Source: Chondrilla cf. caribensis
Taxonomy: Eukaryota; Porifera; Demospongiae; Chondrillida; Chondrillidae
Assembly (NCBI GenBank): GCA_964020155.1
Contig: OZ026566.1
Coordinates: forward strand, 1,528,501 to 1,592,500
DNA length: 64,000 nt
Reading direction: 5' to 3'
Shown: one piece after another, positions 33,531-45,700 of the stretch
Position numbering within the stretch: position 1 is the stretch's first letter
Layout of the letters: every line of letters begins with the position of its first letter
The notes under the pieces: generated by a model
Told to the model about the DNA's origin: nothing
Seen by the model: the letters and a program-made list of their open reading frames with translations, nothing else
Databases searched by the model: none
Position numbers and translations under genes: made by a program

Positions 33531-34185
33531 TTTACATTGTCTTTTGCATAATGGCATATCATTGTAACTTTAGCACACATTATACTTATTACATACACAA
33601 TTACATACAATGTACATGTGGCACGTTAATAATAGTGATTCATTGATTGATTGATATACCTTGAATATTCAGCTGCTATAATAAATGACCTATATAATAA
33701 GCACTTATTAATTATTGATTCATTCAATAATAACATACTACATCTATTAATTTTGTTCGTCAATGGTTACTGCATGTGAAAAAGTCAAGGCAGACTATTA
33801 AATCACTGATTTTGTATCATTGTTTCTGCAATTATCAAATTCTCCCATCTGAGCTTATGAATTAGGCTGATGGCTGATTTCACAATATCCATGAGAATAA
33901 TGTTATGCATAATCATTTGCGACTCTACCCTTAGGTTGGATGCGTAACACGATAAGATTCTAACTTCCAATTATTAGATTATGACCACTGCAATCTAGTA
34001 TGAATTCACTCAGAGTTGTGTGGGGTATATAAAAGACCGAGGACGACTTAGTCGAATCATAACAATTTACTGAAGTACAGCTAGTGCTAAGTGAACCCAT
34101 TGGCAACGTCGACTCGAGTGCTTTCATTGTCAATTCCACAAGAAGATTCTGAAGAAAAGTTAGTCGGAACGCGGCTCAGTCAGAA
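33531..34185 (+). promoter_or_regulatory. Spacer and promoter of IL-17-like gene D
   Basis: Copy of the 31880-32606 spacer. TATATAAAAG at 34026-34035 lies 151 bp above the start codon in the block GTGTGGGGTATATAAAAG. Confidence 0.6.
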
Positions 34186-34740
34186 ATGGAAGGAACAATC
34201 GTTAAACTGATCATTTTGCTCGGTGTAGCCTATTTCAAGTTCGGATTAGCCCAAAACATCTGCAGTGATATCCTTGACCAGGACTGCGAAAAAACAATGG
34301 CGACCACAGTGAATGAAAGACTGGCTCAATGTATTAACAATGGGAGCACTCTTCCGAACGTGAACGTCGAGTTCCCAACCACCTACGAATACGAATTATT
34401 GTTGAAGCATCCGACAGAGAAATTTAACAGCAGTGGTTCGGTTTCCGGTACGCCAATCGTTACTGGTCACAGTACGAGTCGTGGCGCAGTGTGCGAGTGG
34501 AATTACGCAACGGACGAAGACGACCACAGGGTTCCTCGCTCTATACGACAGGCCGTTTGTGTGGATGAAACTACAGAATACTCCACCGGGAGCGATGACC
34601 AACGATCAGTTTATCAGTGCCGCCGGATATTCTACCCGATAAATGTGCTCAAGTGGACTTGCGAAAAACGGCAGTTGAAGTGGTCCTTCACCCAGCAAGT
34701 GGTCAGCTTCGGATGCGGCCTAGAGAAAGTTCTTAGTTAA
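34186..34740 (+). CDS. IL-17-like secreted protein D
   Basis: Intronless, 184 residues, paralogue of C and E. Signal peptide MEGTIVKLIILLGVAYFKFG...AQ, N-terminal cysteine trio ending in C-INNGS, then the segment YEYELLLKHPTEKFNSSG that C lacks. The IL-17 core is VCEWNYATDEDDHRVPRSI, AVC, QCRRIFYPINVLKWTC and FGCGLEK. A TATA box is present. Protein differences from C and E cluster in the middle loop (TEYSTGSDDQRSVY), the region most variable among IL-17 paralogues here. Confidence 0.83.
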   Translation: MEGTIVKLIILLGVAYFKFGLAQNICSDILDQDCEKTMATTVNERLAQCINNGSTLPNVNVEFPTTYEYELLLKHPTEKFNSSGSVSGTPIVTGHSTSRGAVCEWNYATDEDDHRVPRSIRQAVCVDETTEYSTGSDDQRSVYQCRRIFYPINVLKWTCEKRQLKWSFTQQVVSFGCGLEKVLS

Positions 34741-35041
34741 TTGAAGCTTGAGACTGTGACTTTTACATTCATTGTGTGATTATTATACACTATTAGTTTA
34801 CATAGCTTACCCACTGTATTATTATGTCCAACTTATATGCACCACATTTACTTAATATTGATTAATTTTGAATGTTACAGTAGTATAATTGTCAGATTTA
34901 CTCAGATTATAATATATGATACATTTTCATACATTTTGTTATCATCTTTAATATTAATGCAGAAGTTACAAATAGTGAATATGCGCAAGTACATGTTGTG
35001 TTTGTGTGCATATACATCAGTGCGTGTGTGTGTGTGTGCGT

Positions 35042-35078
<37 letters not shown>

Positions 35079-35897
35079 ATTCTACACACTTGTAGAATAA
35101 CAGTTCAAATAAAATCAACTCAGGCTTTTGACTTTGTATAAGGCACAACATCAAACACCATGCGAGTCAAAACATACTGTTCATTAAGTCAAGACAACCT
35201 TGTCAACTAGTTCAAAAACAAGAGTCAGCAGGTTATATCACACACACGCATTCTAATGTGTAGCTTAGTGAAAAAAGATTCTATTTACCTGTTATTGATG
35301 TGACAATCAATCATACACAAATAGAACTACGTTGCTGTATAAATCCTGACTGTCAATTCAACAAACAGGATGAAGACTATGGCTGGTTGAACAGTGACCC
35401 GTCATAGGAATTTCTGATACTGTGAAGCTTTTCCTGTGTCTAAGGAGATTTTTGCTACAATGGACAGGACTCCATTACGTGGTAAATGTACGTTGCATAT
35501 GGTAAATGTATGTCACATATGTATATAAGTTCTCCACTGGTGGATCAGTGGGAAATGGGAAGAATTTAGAGATTTTATTATTACCCGTGTACACTTGCTC
35601 AAACCGAGCAACAATCCACATAAAACTCTGAACTGTCTTAGTCATGCGTATGTTACCATACTGAAATACCATATTATGGTCATACAGATATTTGTATACG
35701 TACAACAGTATACAAATGTTACATTGTAATGAGTGAAAACTAACAAGTGTGCAATGTAGACATGCTGAATGTCTAGCACACACACAGCCTTACATCATAT
35801 TGAAAATACAATCAATCTTCACTTCAAACTAAACAAACACATTACATCTCTCCCATTCTCTTCATACTGATGAGAGCATCTGCCAGGTCTTTAATGA
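34741..35897. repeat. Cassette spacer 2 with GT microsatellite and ZNRD2 exon scrap
   Basis: The 3' flank of gene D, a (GT)n tract (about 35022-35078), then about 750 bp nearly identical to 37910-38560. It ends at 35842-35896 with a copy of the last 18 codons or so of ZNRD2 exon 3. No complete gene. Confidence 0.75.
35842..35896 (-). pseudogene. ZNRD2 terminal-exon fragment
   Basis: Matches 38566-38617, the C-terminal codons RLIKDLADALIS of ZNRD2, on the same strand. It stops at CTTTAATGAGAC, after which gene B upstream sequence (ATTATGGCATGAATAATTAGC) begins. This is a scar of tandem duplication. Confidence 0.85.
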
Positions 35898-36057
35898 GAC
35901 ATTATGGCATGAATAATTAGCAAAATGTACAATGTACACTAATGTACAGACCTCTAAAAATTGACACATGACATGATGTTTACTGCTTATACATTTAGGA
36001 AAGTAGAAACATTTTTTGACCTCCAAATATAGGACAAACGTCAATACTTTCAAGCTG

Positions 36058-36104
36058 TATGAGTCATGACGTAGTTGTGCTGTAAACAGTCTGAAAATAT
36101 AAAA
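36058..36104 (+). promoter_or_regulatory. Orphan gene-B-type promoter (AP-1/CRE-like plus TATA)
   Basis: Copy of 31091-31136 with TGAGTCATGACGTAG and TATAAAAG kept intact, although the gene behind it is truncated. Confidence 0.55.
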
Positions 36105-36287
36105 GGCTTCCAATTGAGACTACCACAGTTACTCGTTCAATTTGATGTTTCAACTTTGTTGAAGTTCCAGTAATATATAATAGATTGCTATACGTATCGA
36201 CGAAGGTTGCAATTTTATTGTGACTCGTTTACTTTGTAAATTCTTCGTAATCATCAATTTAGTATTTTTATATCAAGTATCAATACC

Positions 36288-36409
36288 ATGAAACTTCCCA
36301 GTTTGAAATTGTACGTGCTTATAGCTTTGCATTCAGCTGTTTAATGATTGGGTGCTACGGAGATGATGTTTCCAAATGTCCACTAATCATGAACAAACCC
36401 TGCCAAAAA
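36288..36409 (+). pseudogene. 5' fragment of IL-17-like gene B
   Basis: Begins with the gene B start (MKLPSLKLYVL) but carries a 2-bp net insertion after the eleventh codon that produces a stop a few codons later. Similarity ends near 36409 (AACAAACCCTGCC), where spacer sequence of the C/D/E type takes over. The upstream promoter and 5' UTR copy spans 35898-36287. Confidence 0.92.
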
Positions 36410-36767
36410 TTCTCCCATCTGAGCTTATGAATTAGGCTGATGGCTGATTTCACAATATCCATTAATATAATATTATGCATAATCATCATTAATTTTGGGA
36501 CTCTACCCATAGGTTGGATGTGTAACATGATACGATTCTAACTTCCAATTATAGATTATGACCAATGCAATCTAGTATGAATTTACCCACTGTTGTGTGG
36601 GGTATAAAAGGCCATAAACGACTTAGTCGAATCATAATAATTTGAAGTACAGCTAGTGCTCAGTGAACCCAACAACAGATATACTGAATTCGATCGTCGA
36701 CTCGAGTGTTTTCATTGTCAATTCCACAAGAAGAAGAAAAGTTAGTTGGAACGCCGCTCAGTCAGAA
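36410..36767 (+). promoter_or_regulatory. Spacer and promoter of IL-17-like gene E
   Basis: Third copy of the TTCTCCCATCTGAGC block. TATAAAAG at 36603-36610 is 158 bp above the start codon at 36768. Confidence 0.6.
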
Positions 36768-37307
36768 ATGGAAGGAACAATCGTTAAACTGATCATTTTG
36801 CTCAGTGTAGCCTATTTCAAGTTCGGATTAGCCCAAAACATCTGCAGTGATATCCTTAACCTGGACTGCAAAAAAACAATGGAAGTGAATGAAAAACTGG
36901 CTCATTGTATTAACAATGGGAGCACTCTTCCGAACGTGAACGTCGAGTTCCCAACCGCCTACGAATACGAATTATTGCTGAAGTATCCGAAAGAGAAATT
37001 TAACAGTAGTGGTTCGGTTTCCGGTACGGCAACCGTTACTGGTCACAGTGCGAGTCGTGGCGCAGTGTGCGAGTGGGATTACGCAATGGACGAAGACGAC
37101 CACAGGATTCCTCGCTCTATACGACAGGCCGTTTGTGTGGATGAAACTACATACTCCACCGGGAGCGGTGAACACCCATTACAATGCCGCCAGATATTCT
37201 ACCCGATAAATGTGCTCAAGTGGACTTGCAAAGAAGGTCAGTTGAAGTTCAACTTCACCCAACAAATGGTCAGCTTCGGATGCGGCCTAGAGAAAGTTAA
37301 TCGTTAA
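36768..37307 (+). CDS. IL-17-like secreted protein E
   Basis: Intronless; 179 residues from the Met at 36768, the position homologous to the starts of C and D. An in-frame ATG at 36663 would add 35 polar residues ahead of the signal peptide and is unlikely. Layout as in D: leader, three-cysteine N-terminus with C-INNGS, YEYELLLKYPKEKFNSSG, VCEWDYAMDEDDHRIPRSI, AVC, IFYPINVLKWTC, FGCGLEK. It differs mostly in the loop after AVC (ETTYSTGSGEHPL) and in FNFTQQM near the C-terminus. Third member of the tandem C/D/E series. Confidence 0.83.
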   Translation: MEGTIVKLIILLSVAYFKFGLAQNICSDILNLDCKKTMEVNEKLAHCINNGSTLPNVNVEFPTAYEYELLLKYPKEKFNSSGSVSGTATVTGHSASRGAVCEWDYAMDEDDHRIPRSIRQAVCVDETTYSTGSGEHPLQCRQIFYPINVLKWTCKEGQLKFNFTQQMVSFGCGLEKVNR

Positions 37308-38561
<1,254 letters not shown>

Positions 38562-40070
38562 CTACATCTCTCCCGTTCTATTCACACTGATGAGAGCATC
38601 TGCCAGGTCTTTAATGAGACGACACAACTGAACACTCATCTCTATACTAGTAGATGCTGTGAGTTCTTGCCCAGCCCATTCCAGTTTGCTCAACAGAGCC
38701 TCTCTCACAAATATAACTGAACTGTTTTGTTCGGGGCAAGGTACAGTTTTCCCACCAGAAAGCAGCTGAGTGGCACTTTGAATTTCAGTTTGAGAAGGAA
38801 CAGCTGTGGCAATATTTTGGTGTAGGGTTGGTAAGGTTGGCATTGATGTCCCAGGTTCTTCTACAGCCCTCTGTTCGACATTCCGATTGGTGGCCATTTC
38901 TTCACAGAAAATACAGTAATTCTTCCCATTCTTGGACTGCAGTAGTATAGTCTAAAGTAAAAACATAATATGTAAAAACAGTTTAATTGTCTTTAATAAT
39001 ACATTGAACATACAATATACTGGTGAAAATTCTGTAATCTGAACATTTAGACATTCCAACATATATGTTTGGCCAGTATGCAAGAGACCTACGTTTGTGC
39101 GACAGTTGAATATCTACACTTTAGGCTACTTGCGACATATGTCACAGAAGGAGGTGGTGGAACAACTAGTCCAGTGTTGTTTGGACCAATTGTGAGCGGA
39201 GACTTGAATTTCTACTTCACATGCCAAAACAGTCAAATTGTATGGAGCTACCATTTATCTATAACCATCACATATATGCACAAACACTTGATCTAGATGG
39301 TGATACATACGTAGTACAAGTTTAATATGCATAACTATGGGCTGGCAACAAAAATGAAGTTCACACCCCAGCCATCTGCTATCAGATTATGAACTGGCTG
39401 GCATAATAAAGATACGTATCAATACTTCACACAATATGCAATGTAAATGAGAATTAGCTGCAATAAGATCAAAATACAGAGACCAGTACAAGAGTCTGAT
39501 TGATAAAGACTACAGAACTTCATTCCCATCATAGATCCTAGATAGGGTCTATGTTTCCATGTAGCACATCTAAGATGACAGAGTAACTTGAAGTTGATGG
39601 CCTTGAGCGCTCCAGCACCGAGCTGTTGACACAAGCTCACGTCAGTGTTACCTTATATCAAGACGTTCCTAGTTACCATGCTTTACCATCCCATTCGTGG
39701 TCGTCTTCAATGTGTAGGTGTTTTTACAGAATCAACGATTTCCAATTTTATACTTAAGCATGAGAAGGTACAAATACACACCGATTAGCAGCTGTCCTAC
39801 CGCGGAAATACACAAATACAAGTGCTGTATACAGCAACCCACAGCGCATTCTTTGCAAGTCTTGTCCAGCATCTTGTAGCCCTTTAGTAAATATTGACCC
39901 ATTTCGGAACTGATTCTATCTCTGAGTTTCCTCTGCTCTTCCCATTTCCGGACTTCTTCTTCGCTCGGTTTCGGCCATCCTTCAAGTTCTAGATACATAC
40001 GAGACAACACAAAAGCGTTTACAACAAAACTTCCTGTCACGAATTAACACTCACCTTTATCGGCCGCCAT
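38562..40070 (-). CDS. ZNRD2: ZNRD2 (SSSCA1 / autoantigen p27 family)
   Basis: Small zinc-ribbon protein of poorly defined biochemical role, named in humans as an autoantigen. Three exons on the minus strand: 40070-40055, 39988-39843 and 38951-38562, GT-AG, total 552 bp, 183 residues (human protein 199). Exon 2 encodes RDRISSEMGQYLLKGYKMLD and the first zinc pair CKEC. Exon 3 continues TILLQSKNGKNYCIFC, giving C-x2-C...C-x2-C. After a Pro/Thr/Gln-rich linker the conserved C-terminal helix region ALLSKLEWAGQEL...IEMSVQLCRLIKDLADAL ends the protein. The start ATG sits in AAAATGGCGGCC. It is divergent from MOK with 114 bp between the start codons. A scrap of exon 3 is at 35842-35896. Confidence 0.93.
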
Positions 40071-40184
40071 TTTACTAGTCCTCAATGTTTTGTTGATCCG
40101 ACTCGTTGCGAAGTGTGAGAGGAGGAGGAACATCAAACCCTTCGCGATTTGAAGGGATTTAGAACACACATCTCCTTCAAGGGC
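40071..40184. promoter_or_regulatory. Bidirectional promoter of ZNRD2 and MOK
   Basis: Only 114 bp separate the two start codons, so both promoters and 5' UTRs must overlap here (or 5' UTR introns are unseen). The stretch is richer in CG dinucleotides than its surroundings and has no TATA box. Inference from geometry. Confidence 0.6.
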
Positions 40185-42615
40185 ATGGAAAGTGAGTATT
40201 CGAATGTTAGAGACGTATTGCTCTTCCAATGTGTCATTACATCGTGTGACAGCCGTCTGTTCCCATAATGACATTGCAGCTGACCACACCTTGATTTCTC
40301 TTTCCAGATTTTAGATTCTTGGGCAAAGTTGGAGAGGGCACATTTTCTGAAGTGCTCAAGATTCAGAGTCGCGTTGATGGAAAATGTTACGCTTGCAAGC
40401 GAATGAAACAGAAATATCTCAGGTACTTACGTCTTCAGTGGTGGGAACGGCCCGTGTTCGTTGTTAGGGATGCTATTGTTATAAATATACTATTTGCAGG
40501 CTTCTTGTGGGTATGGTGTCTTACTGGAATAGACAATCCATGATATTTTCATCAGAACATTCAATCTTCGCGTTATTATCAATGTCGACACAACGTGTAT
40601 GATGTATCATCTGCTTTTCACTATGTACGCATCTATACATGTACGCACATGATACGTACGTAGTGTGTGGGTGGGAGGATGTGACAGTTGGTAATTCCAG
40701 GCACCTCGATTTCTTGTTGAATATGTCAGCAGCTGATGATGCCCGGTGTGTAGGCAGTAATGGTACTGTCATGCGAAAAGTGGTCCCCACCTAGAGTGGT
40801 CCCCCGGACATTTTTCGGCACCATATTTGGTCCCCCATATACCATCAAAAATGGTTAAGGTTAGGATTTGGGTTAGGATTAAGGTTAGGGTTAGGGTTTT
40901 GGTTAGGGTTAGGCACAAGCGGAACATTTAGGACGTCAAAAACCTGTCCGCACGGACTGGTTTTGCTGCTATTTCCGGTCCCCGGGACTGTTTTTGGCAG
41001 CAGACCATATTTTTCGTGACAGTACAACCTGTAGTAACTGTGTGTTGAAAATGGGAAAAAGAATGGGATTGTCTGACGTTAACTGTGTAGTAGTTACATA
41101 TTTTCCACACATTACATGTACGTACACATGTCTCACTTACTTACGTATGTACGTATGTACTGTCTATGATACAGTATTGACCAGGTCAATAACTTGAGGG
41201 AAGTTCAAGCTCTGAGGAGGCTCAGCCCACATCCTCACATCCTGGAACTCAAGCAAGTTGTTTTGTAAGTTGCGTGGGTGTGTGAGTGGGTGCATAGTCC
41301 ATGGGTCAATGTGTATTGTATTCTAATGCTATAATAACTCAGTTTTTGTAACATATGCATAATTCTGTATTACTAATATGTACATTGTTTTTATGATGCC
41401 ACAGCAAGTGACTTGGTTACATAATATTATGTGCATATCCTTCTATCACAGACTTGATATGTGGATTATTCTTGACACTCCATATAGACAAACTGTTAAG
41501 TAATTCTATCACATCAGTTTAGCAGGGAGTTATACAGAAATCGATAAACCTCTGGTTCCCCCTTGTTCGTTTCCTCTCACTCATGCTCTCTAGATTTTAT
41601 ATACATCGGCCTACTGATTTCACAATATAGTGAATCCTCGTTAATTCGTTTTCAAATCGTTTTAGAGAATATGGTGGATTAACTGCATATTCATTGGTAC
41701 TGAGAATTGTGGCGGATAAAGTGGTGGCAGATTAACAAGAATTCACTGTACTTGTGACCTTTGTATGATACAGGTTATCACCAATTACTATTCAATGTCA
41801 AGTAACTCCACTGAAGTTATAACTTGGGGAGTGCTCCAAACTGAATCCTGCGCGAGCAAATAATGTCAATTAATAATCAGTAAATGTACGTATGTACATG
41901 TGTACGTACATAAATCATGGTGAAAATATGTATTACACATGACATCATGTTCACATGTATGAAAGTACCTACGTGCGTACATGATGTTATTATATACGTA
42001 ATAGATAAAAAGGGATCTTTGTTGTTCATTAGGGATACATGCGTACCATAGCCACTATGTACAGTGATGGGAAGGTTTAGACACCTGCAACTCACATGCA
42101 ATTTTCTATATTAACGTGTGTTCAGCCTGGTTTACATACATACGTACCTGTTTGCATACAAAAAGGTGATTGTTGAGATATTGTATGGGGAAACACCTCT
42201 GTTTTGGGAATAAGCCATACTGAATATACAACTCTTTGAACAAACTACAAGTGGATCATTTTTCCCTGTTTTCGGATTCATTATTATCAAATTTTCTATT
42301 GAACAGTGGATGGGACTACTCAATCCCCATTAGTCACATTGTAAACTCTATAAACCATAGCTTTACCACAATCAAGTTGGGGTAAGAAAGTTTGTATATT
42401 GTGACCACAGAAATGGAGGATACCTCATTGATAATGTGGTTTGGTTCCAATACATACTTGTTATTGTGGCTGTTTCTATTAACATGTGGTTCCATAACTG
42501 AGTTAAACCATACAACTACCTACTTGAGTGCATTAGCAGCAATAAAAGTTATTGTAACTAATTCATGTTTACAAGAATGCATCGGTAGTTTTGCTATTTT
42601 TATTGATTTGTGTGC

Positions 42616-42656
<41 letters not shown>

Positions 42657-42688
42657 TGCATGTGTGTGTGTCACTGTGTGTGTGTGTC

Positions 42689-42754
<66 letters not shown>

Positions 42755-45700
42755 TGCATGTGTGTGTGTCACTGTGTGTGTGTGTGTCACTGTGTGTGTG
42801 TGTGTGTGTGTGTGTGTTTGTGTGTACTTGGAGTGCATATACGCCTTCACTTTCTCTCTGCTAATGTGTACATCAGTGGACTCTCTCTCCATGTGTGTTA
42901 CTGTTACTGTCACTGTAATGTGTGAGTATGTTGACACACATGCATATGTACGTATGTACTAGAATACAAGAAATTGGAGATGCAGTAGAGCCTTGATAAG
43001 ACAAGAAGTACTTGCCCACAACCACCCCTTTTTCGAGAATTATTTGATGTGTTATTGGGGTGTACCTTATACATACGTATGTACATAGTAAGTATGCATA
43101 CGTACATATGTATGTTTGAGATATGGTTAAAGTGTTATGTGAGAAGTCTTCCCTGCTTTGATCCATCCAGTGATCCTCCATCTGGCACATTATCACTTAT
43201 TTGCGAGTTAATGGATTTGAATGCTTATGAACTTATTAAAGGTTAGCTATCCCAACTATGTACAGCACGACATCACTATGGCCTTGTCGCATACCCAGTT
43301 GAGATTTTCCTGTTTGAGCATTCTGCAAACAAATCTACTTATGCAGAATGTGTTAACACAGGAAAAACATATGGGTATGAAACCACATGCATACATACAT
43401 ACATATTATGTCTCTGCTAGTAATCAAAGTAGGATTGTATCACAGGAAGCAACTTATATAGTAACTATTTACAAAACAATACTTGTTACTAAAATTTAGG
43501 GTGAGTGGACAAAATGCCCTTATACATGTATTTACCCAGACACGAAATGAAACTCTTTCTGTTGATCTACGTACATACAGTGTGTTTGTGGCGGATGAGT
43601 GATGCTATTGACCAAATACTGTATGTTTCGTATGTACATGTGTGCACTCACGCAGTGATCATATGTTTATTATAACGATATTTGTCATTGATTCCTTCCT
43701 TGTAGATCGCAAGACTCACCTCTCTGAGCAGAAAGTCAAGTTGTTTGTTTATCAGTTGTGTAAAGCCCTCTATCACCTTCACAGGTATGTAGGTATGTGG
43801 TATGTTGCGTGGGCAACTTCAGAGGAAAACCAGTGCACACATTCGTGATGTGTGCACACTTTATTTGATGTTGCATTGTGAATAATTGGTTATTTCCTAT
43901 TCACACGTCTACTAATCATTGCCCATGCAACACACCACATAATAGCTAAAGTAGATGTCTGTATCCACTACAGCTTCTCCAGAGGTACTTTAGCTATTAC
44001 ATGTACATACATATGTACATATTCATAGGTTTTCTACACATGTATAAGTCAAGCATGTGTTTTTGCACATACGTACGTGTGTTTAGTAGAACATGACTCA
44101 TCTGAGCTGCACAAGTGTATACGTACGTACGTACATACATACGTATGTACATAGATGTGTATTCACAATAATCTGCTACAGTTTAGAATAAAACTGAATA
44201 AAATTCTGGAGCTAACAATATGCTTGTATGTACGTACGTATGTCATCTACACTCGAATGTACGTACGTACGTACATACCTGGGTATAATGAATGCACATG
44301 CGTACATACGTATATACCTATGTACGTATATATGTTTTTACATTCTGTACTTTACTTCTTTAACTATTGTGTGTACAGAAATGGAATATTCCATCGTGAT
44401 GTCAAACCAGAGAACATTCTCATCAAGGGAGATGTGGTGAAACTTGCAGACTTTGGTTCATGTCGGAGTATATATTCTCATCAACCATACACAGAGTATA
44501 TTTCCACGAGATGGTACAGGGCACCAGAATGCCTACTAACTGATGGCTATTATTCATACAAAATGGATATTTGGAGTGCAGGATGTGTTCTGTTTGAACT
44601 TGCAACGTAAGTGTGTTATGTGTTGAATGAACACAACCTTGTTTGTTGCATGTTAATGGCGAAATACATGTGTCTGTAGACTCTGTACATACATATGTAT
44701 GTAATAGTTATATACTGATGTGGTGAATGATAGACAATTTATACTGTAAATTTGCGCATACGTAGCTCAATACAACATTTTATATGCAATAGAAATGTGT
44801 TTACTAATTTCCTGGCTTGTCCTCACACCATTAATCCTAACAATGAAACCTGTGCTACATGGCCTATGTACGGATTTTTTCCTTTGATCCTACCCTCAAC
44901 CAGGATACAAGTATACATACTTATTTTTTTGTGGGTACCTACGTACATTTCTTAAGTTACACCTCAAGTCATGGGTTTCTTGTTGCTTTGGTGGTGAAAT
45001 CATGGTTAATTAGGATTGCTTACGAAAGTATGAAGAGTACATACATATGTATCTAGTCTTACTGTAAGTACATGTGTTATGTCATGTGGGCAGATTGAAG
45101 AACTGAGTATGTAATATCTGTGCTATATTGCACACTTGTAAATTGTTATTAGAATTTGTCAATTAAGTGCCTAGCAACTCATTGTTCAGCTATAACAACA
45201 ATGCAGTGGGAGAGTTAGTATAATAATATTATTATGATTCTATTATGATGGAGCCATATATCTGCACTGACTGTAATATTTTGAAAACAAATTTGACTGC
45301 ACACCTCATTAAACACCCCAGAAGGTAAACACATCCTAATGTTTTCCTCAAACAAAATTGTATCTAATGACACTTGTGAAAACTTTTTAAAGAAATAGTA
45401 GCCATTCTCTCTGATTTAAAGCTTTCTGAAGTGGATTTAAAAAGGATAAACCAGTTACATATGTATGTACGTAGTATTACGTACGTACCACATACATACG
45501 TAGCAACTCAAGAATCTCTGGTAGGGCTGTAGTAGATACACAGACACCTTGGCTTGATTGTTAACTCAGGCTTCACCCTCATAAACTATCAAGTCAAAGT
45601 GTCTGTGTCCCTACCAGCCCTACCAGAGGAGCTTTAACTTTAATATACTGTACATACGTATGTACGTATGTATGAACATGCAATAGGAGGTCTATGCTTA

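Noticed and set aside
40044..40289. Minus-strand ORF across the ZNRD2/MOK start region
   Set aside because: Runs through both promoters; the ZNRD2 exon 1 frame explains the conserved start.
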